This document shows positions 42,023 to 50,282 of a stretch of DNA of 64,000 nt, in pieces. Source of the stretch: Chlamydiae bacterium Ga0074140. Lineage in GTDB: Bacteria > Chlamydiota > Chlamydiia > Chlamydiales > Rhabdochlamydiaceae. Position numbers and translations under genes: made by a program. The DNA lies in contig LNES01000003.1 of assembly GCA_001464115.1 (NCBI GenBank), forward strand, positions 372,001 to 436,000. The letters are read 5' to 3'. Within the stretch, counting starts at the first letter, position 1. Each line of letters begins with the position of its first letter. The notes under the pieces are model-generated. The model was not told the DNA's origin. It saw only the letters and a program-made list of their open reading frames with translations, and searched no databases.

Positions 42023-43192
42023 ATGATGCCACTACCTCCTAGAGTCAACGCGTCGGATGATTGTCTACATACTGTCTTTGTTGCTCCGCAGGCGTGGTGC
42101 AATAGGCAGTGGCAGATTTTACTGGGTGGAGAGGCGGGTTGCATGGAGCTGGTTTTCCGCATTGCTACTGTTGCACTTCTGATCATTGCAACAGCGGGTG
42201 CTGCGCTTCTCAGTTCTATGGGTAACTGTGTGATCTCCGACTCTGAACAGGCAGAGGGGGAGCGTGTTTCTTCCCAACAAAGCCCCGTTTTACAGCGTCC
42301 AACCACGTCGGTAGTGGTTCCTCCGTTACAATTAGCCATCGCCAAGCCTGTACAAACGACTTTAGAGCAAGATTTTAATGCTTTGTCATATGGACCTGCA
42401 ATCCCGAATAAACCAGAAGCGCCATACAAAGCCGCGTTAGAAAACATGAAACTGAATCGTTATCAGGATATTCTTCCATATGATTCTAATCGGTTTGCAT
42501 CAAAGTTTGACGAGAAGTTCTACTTCAATGCGAGTTGGATATTAGGGGGAAGATTTTTGGTTAGCCATGCCCCCATAAAGGAGACGCTTGGAGATTTTTG
42601 GCGGGTGGCTTTCGAATCCAACTGCAGCGCAGTCGTCATGTTGACAAATTTCGAAGAGAATGGTGCGCCGAAGAGTGATCAGTACTGGCCGTCTAAGGAA
42701 GGTGAAGAGACTCGTTACGAAATGAGCAGCGCTCTTCCAGATGGTGAGAAATCTATTTCTGTCCGCATGGAATCAGAGATGCAAGCTGAAGTTCTGAATG
42801 GGCGTGAAATATGGATTCGAGAGTTTAACGGCACTATGCAAGGTAAGAAATATGAGGTCACCCAATTTCACCTCGTAAATTGGCCAGATTTTGGGGTTGT
42901 AGAAACTGATGTGTTAGCTACCCTGATCTCGATGGTCAATGGTCTGCAAAAAAAACACCAAAAACGGCCCCTGCTGGTTCACTGCAGTGCGGGAATTGGT
43001 CGTTCAGGTGCCTTCATCGCCTCCATGGAAGCTGCCTCGAGATATAAACGCGGCGGTGCTTCAACACAGCAGCTACTGAAAGAGGTTGTAACTGAGATGC
43101 GCGACAACGTAAATGGAAGAGATGGAATGGTTGCAAGACAGGAGCAATACCAGCTTGCTTTCGATACAATCAACCTTCTCGTTAAAGCTTAA
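42023..43192 (+). CDS. Membrane-anchored eukaryote-like protein tyrosine phosphatase
   Basis: A 389-residue protein. A hydrophobic segment near residues 42-68 (LVFRIATVALLIIATAGAAL) is followed by a linker of about 70 residues. The classical PTP domain spans about 125-388. Landmarks are MKLNRYQDILPYDSNR (the family's NRYxxI.P.D motif), FHLVNWPDFGV near 285 (WPD loop with the general-acid Asp) and LLVHCSAGIGRSGAF near 318 (the CX5R loop HCSAGIGRSG). All catalytic residues are present, so it should be active. This is the eukaryotic and YopH-like type, not the bacterial low-molecular-weight type, and it probably acts on host phosphotyrosine. It converges with the MauE-like gene, overlapping by 4 bases. 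Confidence 0.9.
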   Translation: MMPLPPRVNASDDCLHTVFVAPQAWCNRQWQILLGGEAGCMELVFRIATVALLIIATAGAALLSSMGNCVISDSEQAEGERVSSQQSPVLQRPTTSVVVPPLQLAIAKPVQTTLEQDFNALSYGPAIPNKPEAPYKAALENMKLNRYQDILPYDSNRFASKFDEKFYFNASWILGGRFLVSHAPIKETLGDFWRVAFESNCSAVVMLTNFEENGAPKSDQYWPSKEGEETRYEMSSALPDGEKSISVRMESEMQAEVLNGREIWIREFNGTMQGKKYEVTQFHLVNWPDFGVVETDVLATLISMVNGLQKKHQKRPLLVHCSAGIGRSGAFIASMEAASRYKRGGASTQQLLKEVVTEMRDNVNGRDGMVARQEQYQLAFDTINLLVKA

Positions 43193-43698
43193 ACAACTTT
43201 TCCAAGTAAAAGCAGAAACGCCATGAGGACCATGGCTAGATCTTCTGTGAGCGTAACGGTTGAAAGTGGAACATCGAGAATGGTGCCCATGCAGGCGCAC
43301 TGTACATCAAGGCCTTTCTTAAGGGCTTTGATGACGCCAATTGCGCCAATTCCCAAGATAATAATCGTCGTGAGATAGATGAAAACTGGTGCAAAAAACG
43401 CCAGGTATCCCAATCCTAGCCCAAGTTCAATGAGTGGGTAGAGGAATGCATACACGCGGCTTTTTTTTGCGATCAGATCATACATCTGGAATCCGTCTGC
43501 AAAATCCACGGGGCGGAAAATTTTTAGCATTGCAAATTGGCAGAGAAAGAATCCCATGAAGTAGTGCATCCAGCTTCGGTGAGAGACGATGGTGTGCGAT
43601 GAGAGAGCAGTTGCGGCTAGCAGCGCCACGAGAATAAGCGAAGCTAGGGGCCAATATTTTTTAAGCATGGAGCGGTTAGGTGTAGGTGTTGTTTGCAT
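43189..43698 (-). CDS. MauE/DoxX-like integral membrane protein
   Basis: Up to 169 residues. An internal ATG at 43668 (MLKKYWPLASLILV) gives 159. Four membrane helices are visible (WPLASLILVALLAATAL, WMHYFMGFFLCQFAMLKIF, YPLIELGLGLGYLAFFAPVF, LAMVLMAFLLLLGKV). VQCACMGTILDVPLSTVTLT near 135 contains a CxC pair between helices, as in MauE-type proteins that move reducing equivalents or methylamine-like thiol partners. FRPVDFADGFQMYDLIAKKS also recurs in this family. The first ATG is 10 bases from the end of the palindromic element at 43709. Confidence 0.75.
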   Translation of the reverse strand: MQTTPTPNRSMLKKYWPLASLILVALLAATALSSHTIVSHRSWMHYFMGFFLCQFAMLKIFRPVDFADGFQMYDLIAKKSRVYAFLYPLIELGLGLGYLAFFAPVFIYLTTIIILGIGAIGVIKALKKGLDVQCACMGTILDVPLSTVTLTEDLAMVLMAFLLLLGKVV

Positions 43699-43708
43699 CT
43701 CTTTTCTT

Positions 43709-43872
43709 TATACCGAAATAACTCGAAGGATCGGGTTTTGGCTGCGTCGGCTTTGCCTCAGAATTTTGACTCTTACTCGCGCCTTGCCTTTTGGCAATGG
43801 TCGCTCGCTCCGAATCAAAATTCTGAGGAGCCTCCTTGCCAAATTTCCGATCCTTCAAATTATTTCGGTATA
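43709..43872. mobile_element. 164-bp palindromic element with TATACCG termini (MITE-like)
   Basis: The outer ends are TATACCGAAATAA at 43709-43721 and its reverse complement at 43860-43872. Matching continues inwards with GAAGGATCGG on both sides and CCTCAGAATTTTGA (left) against TCAAAATTCTGAGG (right). The whole element is thus an imperfect palindrome. It fills the divergent gap between the MauE-like gene and the hydrolase and replaces most of their upstream region. TA-like ends resemble targets of Tc1/mariner-IS630 relatives, but no transposase is visible. Its length nearly equals that of the unrelated 22157-22321 element. Confidence 0.7.
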
Positions 43873-43917
43873 CCAGATCCAAAGGAATTTTGTATACCGA
43901 TGGAAAGAGAGGGGCAA

Positions 43918-45006
43918 ATGAAACATTTAAACCGACTGAAAGTTGTGCTTGTACTCGGCATGCTGCTGATTTGCAAAGATGCATTTGCGTGTACGGGTAT
44001 CAAACTCGTGGCAAAAGATGGTTCGATCATTCATGGGCGGACCCTTGAATTTGCTGTGCAGTTGGATACCTCTCTTGCCGTTTCTCCGAGAGGATATCAA
44101 TTCACTGGAACGACGCCCGCGGGGCCAGGGCTCGTCTATACCGCAAAATATGCAGCGGTGGGCACGCTCGTTTTTGATCAGCCAGCTTTTGCAGATGGGA
44201 TCAACGAAAAGGGGCTCTCCGTGGGAACATTCTATTTCCCAGGTTATGCAGAGTATGCACAAATTACAGCTGAAAATCAGTCTCGCGCTGTTTCTCCTCT
44301 TGAGTTTCCCAACTGGATTTTGACGCAGTTTGCCACCGTTGCAGAGGTTAGGGCTGCTCTTTCAAAGATTGTGATCGCGCCGACTGTTTCAGAGGCGTGG
44401 GGAAGTTCTCCACCTCCGTTCCACTACATCGTGTACGACAAAGCGGGTAATTGTCTTGTGATCGAGCCGATTAGGGGAGCTCTCGTCTCTTACGATAACA
44501 AGCTTGGTGTTCTCACCAACTCTCCGACGTTTGATTGGCACATGACCAACCTACGAAATTTTATCAATCTACGAGCGGGGAATGTCCCGCCTCTTAAAGT
44601 AAGCGGAATGGAGCTCGCTCCTTTCGGCCAGGGCTCTGGCATGGTAGGACTACCGGGGGATTTTACACCGCCTTCGCGCTTTGTGAGGGCGGCGATCTTT
44701 TCCTATACAGCCATTCCTGCAGAAACTGCTGAGGAATGCGTATTACAGGTGTTTCATATCTTGAATCAGTTTGATATCCCAAAGGGGCTTGCACGCGAAG
44801 TAAAAGATGGCGCAACTCACGCAGATTATACTATGGCGACCTGCGTAAGAGATCCGCAAGCTCTATGCTACTACTTTAAATCCTATGAGGATCAGACGAT
44901 TCGCAAAGTTGATCTCAAGAGCTTTGATTTGAACGCGAAGGAGATCAAAAAAATCCCCACATCCAGTGAGCAGCCGATCATCGATATTTCTGCTGAGCTC
45001 AAATGA
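43918..45006 (+). CDS. Secreted choloylglycine hydrolase/penicillin acylase family protein
   Basis: 362 residues from the ATG at 43918 (MKHLNRLKVVLVLGMLLICK), with GAGAGGGG upstream. The frame stays open to 43693 but that part lies in the palindromic element. A signal peptide ends at FA, leaving Cys as first mature residue: A-CTGIKLVAKDGSIIHGRTLE. In this Ntn-hydrolase family the N-terminal Cys is the nucleophile, and the GRTLE Arg is conserved. FADGINEKGLSVGTFYF near 105 and LGVLTNSPTFDWHMTNLRN near 200 are further family motifs. It hydrolyses a linear amide such as a bile-acid, N-acyl or penicillin V bond; the substrate is unknown. It overlaps the beta-barrel gene by 4 bases. Confidence 0.88.
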   Translation: MKHLNRLKVVLVLGMLLICKDAFACTGIKLVAKDGSIIHGRTLEFAVQLDTSLAVSPRGYQFTGTTPAGPGLVYTAKYAAVGTLVFDQPAFADGINEKGLSVGTFYFPGYAEYAQITAENQSRAVSPLEFPNWILTQFATVAEVRAALSKIVIAPTVSEAWGSSPPPFHYIVYDKAGNCLVIEPIRGALVSYDNKLGVLTNSPTFDWHMTNLRNFINLRAGNVPPLKVSGMELAPFGQGSGMVGLPGDFTPPSRFVRAAIFSYTAIPAETAEECVLQVFHILNQFDIPKGLAREVKDGATHADYTMATCVRDPQALCYYFKSYEDQTIRKVDLKSFDLNAKEIKKIPTSSEQPIIDISAELK

Positions 45007-45986
45007 GATACAGGAAGCTTCTTCTATCGGGTGCTGTTGTTCTGTGCGGCAATCTTTTTGCAATCGAGGATTTTGTCCATGAGGTTTCTCCTGCTCAGCC
45101 AGTTCCCTGGCTTACAGGGCCGCTTCTTGCTCCTTCAGGAACCACCGTACCTGTTGGGCATCTCAACTTTGAGCCCTATCTCTACTATACGATATACACA
45201 GGAAGGTATGATGAGCATTGGCATGTGCAGACGAGCCCCAATTTTTACAGCACCAATGTCCAGCTCCAATTCCAGACGGGAATCGTGAAAGGTGTCAGCT
45301 TCCAATTCTATCCACAATTTTTCTACAACACGACGCAGGGAGAGCATTACGGAAATATCGGAGATCTGCCATTTGCTCTCAACATACAGCTTTATCGAAC
45401 AACAATGGAGGATCCCTGGCCTTCGGCTAAAATTTCCCTCAGAGCTAATACCCCTATTGGAAAGTACCAGCACTTAAAGAGACATTTGAAACTGACGGAT
45501 GCCATTGGAGTGGGGTCCTGGTTCCCTGGAGCGGCACTCGTCTTTTCTAAACTCTGGCATCTCAAAGGAGCCCATTTTTTTGAGGCGCGCTTGGCATTCA
45601 ATTACCAGTTCGGCACCCCGGTGCATGTAAAGGGGAATAACACCTACGGGGGCGCAAAAAACACACGAGGAACAGTCCGTCCTGGTAATCAGCTATACGT
45701 AGACGTTGCAATCCAATACAGTTTCTCTCAGAGATGGGCCTTTGCATGCGATCTCTATTATGCCCATAGCGATCGGAATCGATTTTCAGGAAGAGTGGGC
45801 ACACTTTCCGATGGCACACCGGCAAGAATGACGGCTCCTTCAAACGAACAATGGAGTCTTGCGCCAGCCATTGAGTACAACTGGAATGAGAATTTGGGAA
45901 TCATCGCCGGTAGCTGGTTCACCTTCGCAGGGAGAAATGCCACGCGCTTTAATTCGCCCGTCGTTGCCATCAACATCTACTTCTGA
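45003..45986 (+). CDS. Outer membrane beta-barrel protein coupled to the hydrolase
   Basis: A 327-residue protein with a signal peptide (MRYRKLLLSGAVVLCGNLFA, cleaved before IED). The barrel part has many aromatic, alternating strands: HLNFEPYLYYTIYTGRYDEH, NVQLQFQTGIVKGVSFQFYP, LYVDVAIQYSFSQRWAFACD, and the C-terminal NSPVVAINIYF with terminal Phe. No known porin family is certain; it looks like a transporter-type outer membrane protein of amoeba-associated bacteria. Its ATG overlaps the hydrolase stop (ATGA), so it is made together with the hydrolase and may import or bind that enzyme's product. Confidence 0.75.
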   Translation: MRYRKLLLSGAVVLCGNLFAIEDFVHEVSPAQPVPWLTGPLLAPSGTTVPVGHLNFEPYLYYTIYTGRYDEHWHVQTSPNFYSTNVQLQFQTGIVKGVSFQFYPQFFYNTTQGEHYGNIGDLPFALNIQLYRTTMEDPWPSAKISLRANTPIGKYQHLKRHLKLTDAIGVGSWFPGAALVFSKLWHLKGAHFFEARLAFNYQFGTPVHVKGNNTYGGAKNTRGTVRPGNQLYVDVAIQYSFSQRWAFACDLYYAHSDRNRFSGRVGTLSDGTPARMTAPSNEQWSLAPAIEYNWNENLGIIAGSWFTFAGRNATRFNSPVVAINIYF

Positions 45987-47299
45987 CAGCTTCGATAGCG
46001 CTTCAGGGCCGCTTTTGCTTCCTTTTCATGGTCGACAAGCGGTGGTGGGTAGGTGGGGCAGAGCGCATGGCTCTCTTTTTTAAACCATGTGTGAATCATT
46101 TTTGGTGGAAGAGATCTGAGTTCAGGGATCCACTTTTTGATATATAGACAATCGGGATCGAACTTCTTCTGCTGATTCCAGGGATTGAAAATGCGGAAGT
46201 AGGGCTGCGCGTCGGTTCCCGTGCTAGCCACCCATTGCCAATTGCCATTGTTGACAGCAGGGTCGTAGTCGATCAGCTGTTGGGCAAAATAGCGCTCGCC
46301 CCATCTCCAATTGATATGCAAATCTTTGATCAGAAAAGAGGCGGCCGCCATACGCTGGCGATTCGGCATAAAGCCTGTGGCATTCATCTCACGCATAGCT
46401 GCATCGACAAAAGGAAATCCCGTCCTTCCTTCGCACCAGCACTTAAATGCTTTTTTGTCCTGACTCCATTTTAGCTTGTTGTATTTGGGATAAAAGGCTC
46501 CTTGAAAGACATGGGGAAAGAAAAAGGCGATTGAACAGAAAAAATCTCTCCAGAAGAGTTGCCGAATTATAGGGTGGTGAGCGGTGTGCTTTTTGCATAA
46601 AGCCCAGTAGATCTCTCGAGGGGAGTAGATCGTGAATTTTAAATAGCGTGAGAGATGCGTTGTTTTTTCAGGGTATTTAGAAAAGTTCTCATTTAAGATT
46701 TTTGCGCACGCCTTTCTTTTGGATGGTGAAGAAGGGAGCTGGATCTTGTTTTCGAAGGGAATCGTCTCCTGAAAATAGTTCTTCAGGGGATTTCGGTTGG
46801 GCTTGGAAACAGGAATTTCACGTGCGTGGTTAAAAAAGGGTGTGAAAATACGATAGGGTTCGCCGTTTGCCTTAAGGGTCTCTTCGGGGGCATGTAAAAG
46901 CGCATCGTCGAATTGAGCAAATGGAACTTTTTTCTTTTTACAAACAGATTCGATTTTTTTGTCTCTCTGAACGCTGTAAGGGGTGTAGTCGCGGTTGGAA
47001 TAGACAGCATCAACTCCCAGCTTCTCGATGCATTTTTCTACTATTTCATGAGTCTTTCCTCGGAAAAAGTAGAGTTTTCCTCCCTTTGTGTTCAATTGCA
47101 ACTCTAGATCGTAGAGAGCTTCCAGCATAAAGTTTAAACACTTTTCTCCTTTGTAGGGATTGTGTTCGATCTGTTCGGGAGTAAAAATAAAGCAGGGGAT
47201 TACGCGCTCCGAAGATTTTAATGCGTGAATAAGGCCCGTATTGTCTTCCAGGCGAAGATCTCGATGGAAAATGAAGAGGGATCGTTTGAATTTATTCAT
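45977..47299 (-). CDS. phrB: Deoxyribodipyrimidine photolyase (class I)
   Basis: 440 residues from the ATG at 47299 (MNKFKRSLFIFHRDLRLEDN); a longer frame to 47389 overlaps the upstream gene. The N-terminal antenna-binding domain opens with FHRDLRLEDNTGLIHAL. The FAD domain shows QLFWRDFFCSIAFFFP near 285, FPFVDAAMREMNATGFMPNR near 340, DYDPAVNNGNWQWVASTGTD near 380, and the tail FNPWNQQKKFDPDCLYIKKW. It repairs cyclobutane pyrimidine dimers with blue light. A light-driven repair enzyme suggests exposure of the infectious form to daylight. It overlaps the NAD(P)-binding gene by 8 bases. Confidence 0.92.
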   Translation of the reverse strand: MNKFKRSLFIFHRDLRLEDNTGLIHALKSSERVIPCFIFTPEQIEHNPYKGEKCLNFMLEALYDLELQLNTKGGKLYFFRGKTHEIVEKCIEKLGVDAVYSNRDYTPYSVQRDKKIESVCKKKKVPFAQFDDALLHAPEETLKANGEPYRIFTPFFNHAREIPVSKPNRNPLKNYFQETIPFENKIQLPSSPSKRKACAKILNENFSKYPEKTTHLSRYLKFTIYSPREIYWALCKKHTAHHPIIRQLFWRDFFCSIAFFFPHVFQGAFYPKYNKLKWSQDKKAFKCWCEGRTGFPFVDAAMREMNATGFMPNRQRMAAASFLIKDLHINWRWGERYFAQQLIDYDPAVNNGNWQWVASTGTDAQPYFRIFNPWNQQKKFDPDCLYIKKWIPELRSLPPKMIHTWFKKESHALCPTYPPPLVDHEKEAKAALKRYRSCQK

Positions 47300-48179
47300 G
47301 GTGCTCCAAGACAAGGTGAACAGCTTCTTTGTAGGAGAGGAGTTTTTTGGGGAAGAGTTCGCGTATGCGCGCCTCTTTGCAGATCGCATTGTTCTTCAAG
47401 CTCTCTACAAGAGATCGAGAGAGAGGATAGCTCGCGCGCGTGATGAAGTAGAGCCAGTAAGAGGAGAGATTCGGTGTAAAAACGGGAACCGAGATAATGT
47501 ACCGCTTTAACCCCTTTGCCTCGGCATATCCGAGAAGTAGCTGTTTGTAGCTCAAAATATCAGGCCCCCCGATCTCAAAGTGCTTGTGAAAACAGGCGGG
47601 ATGATCTAAGACCAGGATCAGATAGTCGAGAACATCTTGAATGGCAATCGGTTGTGTGAGATTGCTTACCCATTTTGGTGCGATCATAAATGGGAGTTTT
47701 TCCACGAGATCGCGAATGATTTGAAATGAGGCGCTTCCATCGCCGATGATGATCCCTGCCATGAGCGTGGTTACGGGAACACTGCCCTGGCGAAGCAGCT
47801 CATCGACCTGCTTTCTAGAAGCTAAGTGACGGGAAAGAGGCTCTTCATTTGCAAGACCGCTCAAATAGATGATCTGTCGTGCAGCGGTCTGCGAAAGCCT
47901 TTTCTGAAAATTTATAGCCGAAAGCCTCTCCATTTCGGCGAAATTGCCTTGAGAATAGCCCATCGAATGAACTAGGTAGTAGGCTGCATCGATGTCTGTA
48001 GGGATCCGGCCTAAGCTTTTTGCATCTAGAAGGTCGCCTTCAATGACCTGCACAGAAGCGGGAAGGTCGATCGTTTTTGTCTGATGGACGAGTGCCACAA
48101 CTTCGTGGCCTTTCTCAAGAAGCCTAGGAAGAAGGTTCTTTCCAATGTAGCCGGAGACACCGGTTAGTAGTATTTTCAT
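47292..48179 (-). CDS. NAD(P)-binding Rossmann protein (YbjT/NmrA-like)
   Basis: 295 residues from the ATG at 48179 (MKILLTGVSGYIGKNLLPRL), where the GxxGxxG dinucleotide motif begins; the frame is open a further 23 codons upstream. Other marks are VQVIEGDLLDAKSLGRI near 44, AAYYLVHSMGY near 68, IIYLSGLANE near 105 and VTTLMAGIIIGDGSASFQII near 135. It lacks a clear YxxxK catalytic pair and so belongs with atypical short-chain dehydrogenase-like sensors or electron carriers. Bacteria often place such a gene beside phrB. The substrate is unknown. Confidence 0.85.
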   Translation of the reverse strand: MKILLTGVSGYIGKNLLPRLLEKGHEVVALVHQTKTIDLPASVQVIEGDLLDAKSLGRIPTDIDAAYYLVHSMGYSQGNFAEMERLSAINFQKRLSQTAARQIIYLSGLANEEPLSRHLASRKQVDELLRQGSVPVTTLMAGIIIGDGSASFQIIRDLVEKLPFMIAPKWVSNLTQPIAIQDVLDYLILVLDHPACFHKHFEIGGPDILSYKQLLLGYAEAKGLKRYIISVPVFTPNLSSYWLYFITRASYPLSRSLVESLKNNAICKEARIRELFPKKLLSYKEAVHLVLEHHE

Positions 48180-48335
48180 GCTATTTTTTATAACAGCAAG
48201 CTCCTTTTTTCTCTCGGAAGTGAAAAATATTCTTGCATGAATTCTCAAAAGCTCTTACATCACATGTTTAGAAGATAAAGAGAAGTGTGTGCTTGCACTT
48301 TCTCTAAAAACCACACCGAAAAAAAGAGGAGTGTT

Positions 48336-48635
48336 ATGGCAAAGAAAAAAAGAGCGAAAGCAAAAACAAAAACAAAAGCTAAGAAGAGAGGTGGCGGCGG
48401 CATCACAAAGATGACCTACGACCTATCTCCTGAGCTCGCTGCGATCGTCGGTTCAAAAAAATCGACCCGCCCGCAGGTTGTAAAGAAGATCTGGGTCTAT
48501 ATCAAAGCGAAAAAGTTGCAAGATGCAAAAAATCGTCGTATGATCAATCCTGATGCGAAACTCGGCGAAGTGCTCGGTAAAAAACCGATCAACATGCTCA
48601 AGATGGCAGGCGCCCTCAACAAGCATATCGGCTAA
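48336..48635 (+). CDS. SWIB/MDM2-domain protein with lysine-rich N-terminus
   Basis: A 99-residue protein. The first 20 residues are nearly all Lys/Arg/Ala/Thr (MAKKKRAKAKTKTKAKKRGG), resembling histone tails. The SWIB domain follows at about 25-99: LSPELAAIVGSKKSTRPQVV, KKIWVYIKAKKLQDAKNRRM, and PDAKLGEVLGKKPINMLKMA. SWIB domains are otherwise eukaryotic chromatin proteins, and in bacteria they are a hallmark of Chlamydiae. A role in nucleoid or DNA binding is inferred. The start is ATG at 48336 behind AGAGGAGTGTT, and a strong terminator follows. The upstream in-frame extension lacks this composition. Confidence 0.92.
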   Translation: MAKKKRAKAKTKTKAKKRGGGGITKMTYDLSPELAAIVGSKKSTRPQVVKKIWVYIKAKKLQDAKNRRMINPDAKLGEVLGKKPINMLKMAGALNKHIG

Positions 48636-48658
48636 GCAGCTTTAGCTGGTTTATTCAT

Positions 48659-48697
48659 AGCAGTTGTCAGGGCTTCCTTGACAACTGCTTTATTTTT
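48659..48697 (+). terminator. Rho-independent terminator after the SWIB gene
   Basis: AGCAGTTGTCA at 48659-48669 pairs perfectly with TGACAACTGCT at 48679-48689, followed by TTATTTTT. It separates the SWIB gene from the protease gene and shows that the longer upstream frame of the protease is not used. Confidence 0.9.
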
Positions 48698-48713
48698 ACA
48701 AGAGAGGGATTGG

Positions 48714-49922
48714 ATGTTAGAGATCTTTTTTGCGGCAGAGTGCGCGAATGTTGTCGTTCCAGAAGCAACCGAACAGGCAATGCGCTATTACAATAGCGGA
48801 AATTTGCTATGGATTGCTCAGCAAGCATGGGTTCTCGTCATTCCTCTACTTTTCCTGATCACTGGATTTACCGGAAAGCTTGCTCGCTTCTCGGAGAAGA
48901 GTGGGAAAAACTGGTTTTTTACCATCGCTGTCTATCTCGTCTTTTTCACGCTGATCTATAAGTTATTAAGCCTACCCCTAGATTTTTATGCGGGGTATAC
49001 CCGTCAACATGCATATGGACTCTCTACTCAAACCCTCGATCGCTGGTTTAGCAGTTACGGAAAAGAGACTCTGGTTGGACTCATCAGCGCAATTGCATTT
49101 GTGTGGATCTTCTATCTCCTCCTGAAAAAAAGCCCCAAGCGCTGGTGGTTTTATAGCAGTCTTGTCAGTATCGGCATTCTCTTCATTACGATGTTTGTTC
49201 AGCCCATCTGGATCGATCCGCTTTTCAATAAGTTCGGCCCCATGAAGGATAAGCATCTCGAACAGCAGATCCTCAGCCTAGCCTCTCGCGCTGGGATCGA
49301 AAATGGCCGCGTTTACGAGGTAGATAAGAGCGCCGACACCTCCATGCTCAATGCCTATGTAACCGGCTTTGGACAGACGGGCAGGATCGTTCTCTGGGAC
49401 ACGACAATCAAACAGATGAAACCTGACGAGATCCTTTTTGTGATGGGTCACGAAATGGGCCACTACGTACTCAATCATATCTGGTGGTACCTCGCGATCA
49501 TGTCAGCTGCAACCTTTGTGATCTTTTATCTCACCTACCGCTCGGCGAATTTTCTCCTTCACCGCTACCAGAAACGATTTGGATTCAAGCATCTCTACAG
49601 CATCGCTTCGCTCCCGCTTCTGCTTCTTTTGACAGGCATCTTCCTCTTCCTTGCATCGCCGTTCTTCAACTACATCTCACGCTACATGGAACATGAGGCT
49701 GACCGCTTTGGTCTTGAAATTACACAAAACAATGAAGCCGCTGGAAAGGCCTTCATCGTGCTTCAACTCGGGAATTTAGCCAACCCACGCCCTGGCCCCA
49801 TCTACAACTTCTGGCGCAACAGCCACCCCTCTCTCGGCGACAGAGTGGATTTCTGCAACAGCTACTGCCCCTGGAAAGAGGATAAGCCGCTGAAGTACGC
49901 GGACTATTTTAGAGGGGAGTAG
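48714..49922 (+). CDS. Ste24-type CAAX endopeptidase (M48 metalloprotease)
   Basis: 402 residues from the ATG at 48714, preceded by AGAGAGGG. It has an N-terminal M48 membrane domain with several helices (WFFTIAVYLVFFTLIYKLLS) and the motif YAGYTRQHAYGLSTQTLDRW near 105-125. The zinc site is FVMGHEMGHYVLNH near 250 (HExxH), and the third ligand is in YMEHEADRFGLEITQNN near 333. The C-terminal SHPSLGDRVDFCNSY is the usual end. The eukaryotic enzyme trims prenylated proteins; the bacterial form probably does membrane protein quality control. The architecture is complete and an active enzyme is expected. Confidence 0.92.
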   Translation: MLEIFFAAECANVVVPEATEQAMRYYNSGNLLWIAQQAWVLVIPLLFLITGFTGKLARFSEKSGKNWFFTIAVYLVFFTLIYKLLSLPLDFYAGYTRQHAYGLSTQTLDRWFSSYGKETLVGLISAIAFVWIFYLLLKKSPKRWWFYSSLVSIGILFITMFVQPIWIDPLFNKFGPMKDKHLEQQILSLASRAGIENGRVYEVDKSADTSMLNAYVTGFGQTGRIVLWDTTIKQMKPDEILFVMGHEMGHYVLNHIWWYLAIMSAATFVIFYLTYRSANFLLHRYQKRFGFKHLYSIASLPLLLLLTGIFLFLASPFFNYISRYMEHEADRFGLEITQNNEAAGKAFIVLQLGNLANPRPGPIYNFWRNSHPSLGDRVDFCNSYCPWKEDKPLKYADYFRGE

Positions 49923-49979
49923 CTCTTTCCAAAATAGACCAGAGTGCATATGCTTAGGGGTAAAAGAAACAAGTTTTCC

Positions 49980-50282
49980 ATGAGCAAGTTGCCAATTTCT
50001 CTGAACAAGAAAAAAATCACGGACTTCTGCAAGAAGTATCACATTGCCTATCTTGCACTGTTTGGTTCGATTCTTACACCTCGTTTTAGCCCTTCAAGCG
50101 ATGTAGATGTGCTTGTGAAATTTCAGAAGAAACATATTCCCACACTCTTCGATCTAGTAGACATTGAGTCGGAACTCAGTACAATCGTAGGCCGGCCGGT
50201 CGATTTAAAGACTCCGAATGACCTGAGTCCCTATTTTCGAAAAGATGTCCTATCTCATGCGAAAGTCGTCTATGGTAAATAA
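49980..50282 (+). CDS. mntA: MntA-type nucleotidyltransferase antitoxin
   Basis: 100 residues from ATG 49980 (MSKLPISLNKKKITDFCKKY); an ATG at 49944 is an alternative. It contains the minimal nucleotidyltransferase motif GSILTPRFSPSSDVD, which fits GSX10DXD exactly, near residues 29-43, and a later Asp in GRPVDLKTPNDL. In the HepT/MntA (type VII) system this enzyme AMPylates or otherwise modifies the HEPN toxin to neutralise it. It overlaps the HEPN gene by 11 bases, the normal order for the pair. Confidence 0.88.
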   Translation: MSKLPISLNKKKITDFCKKYHIAYLALFGSILTPRFSPSSDVDVLVKFQKKHIPTLFDLVDIESELSTIVGRPVDLKTPNDLSPYFRKDVLSHAKVVYGK

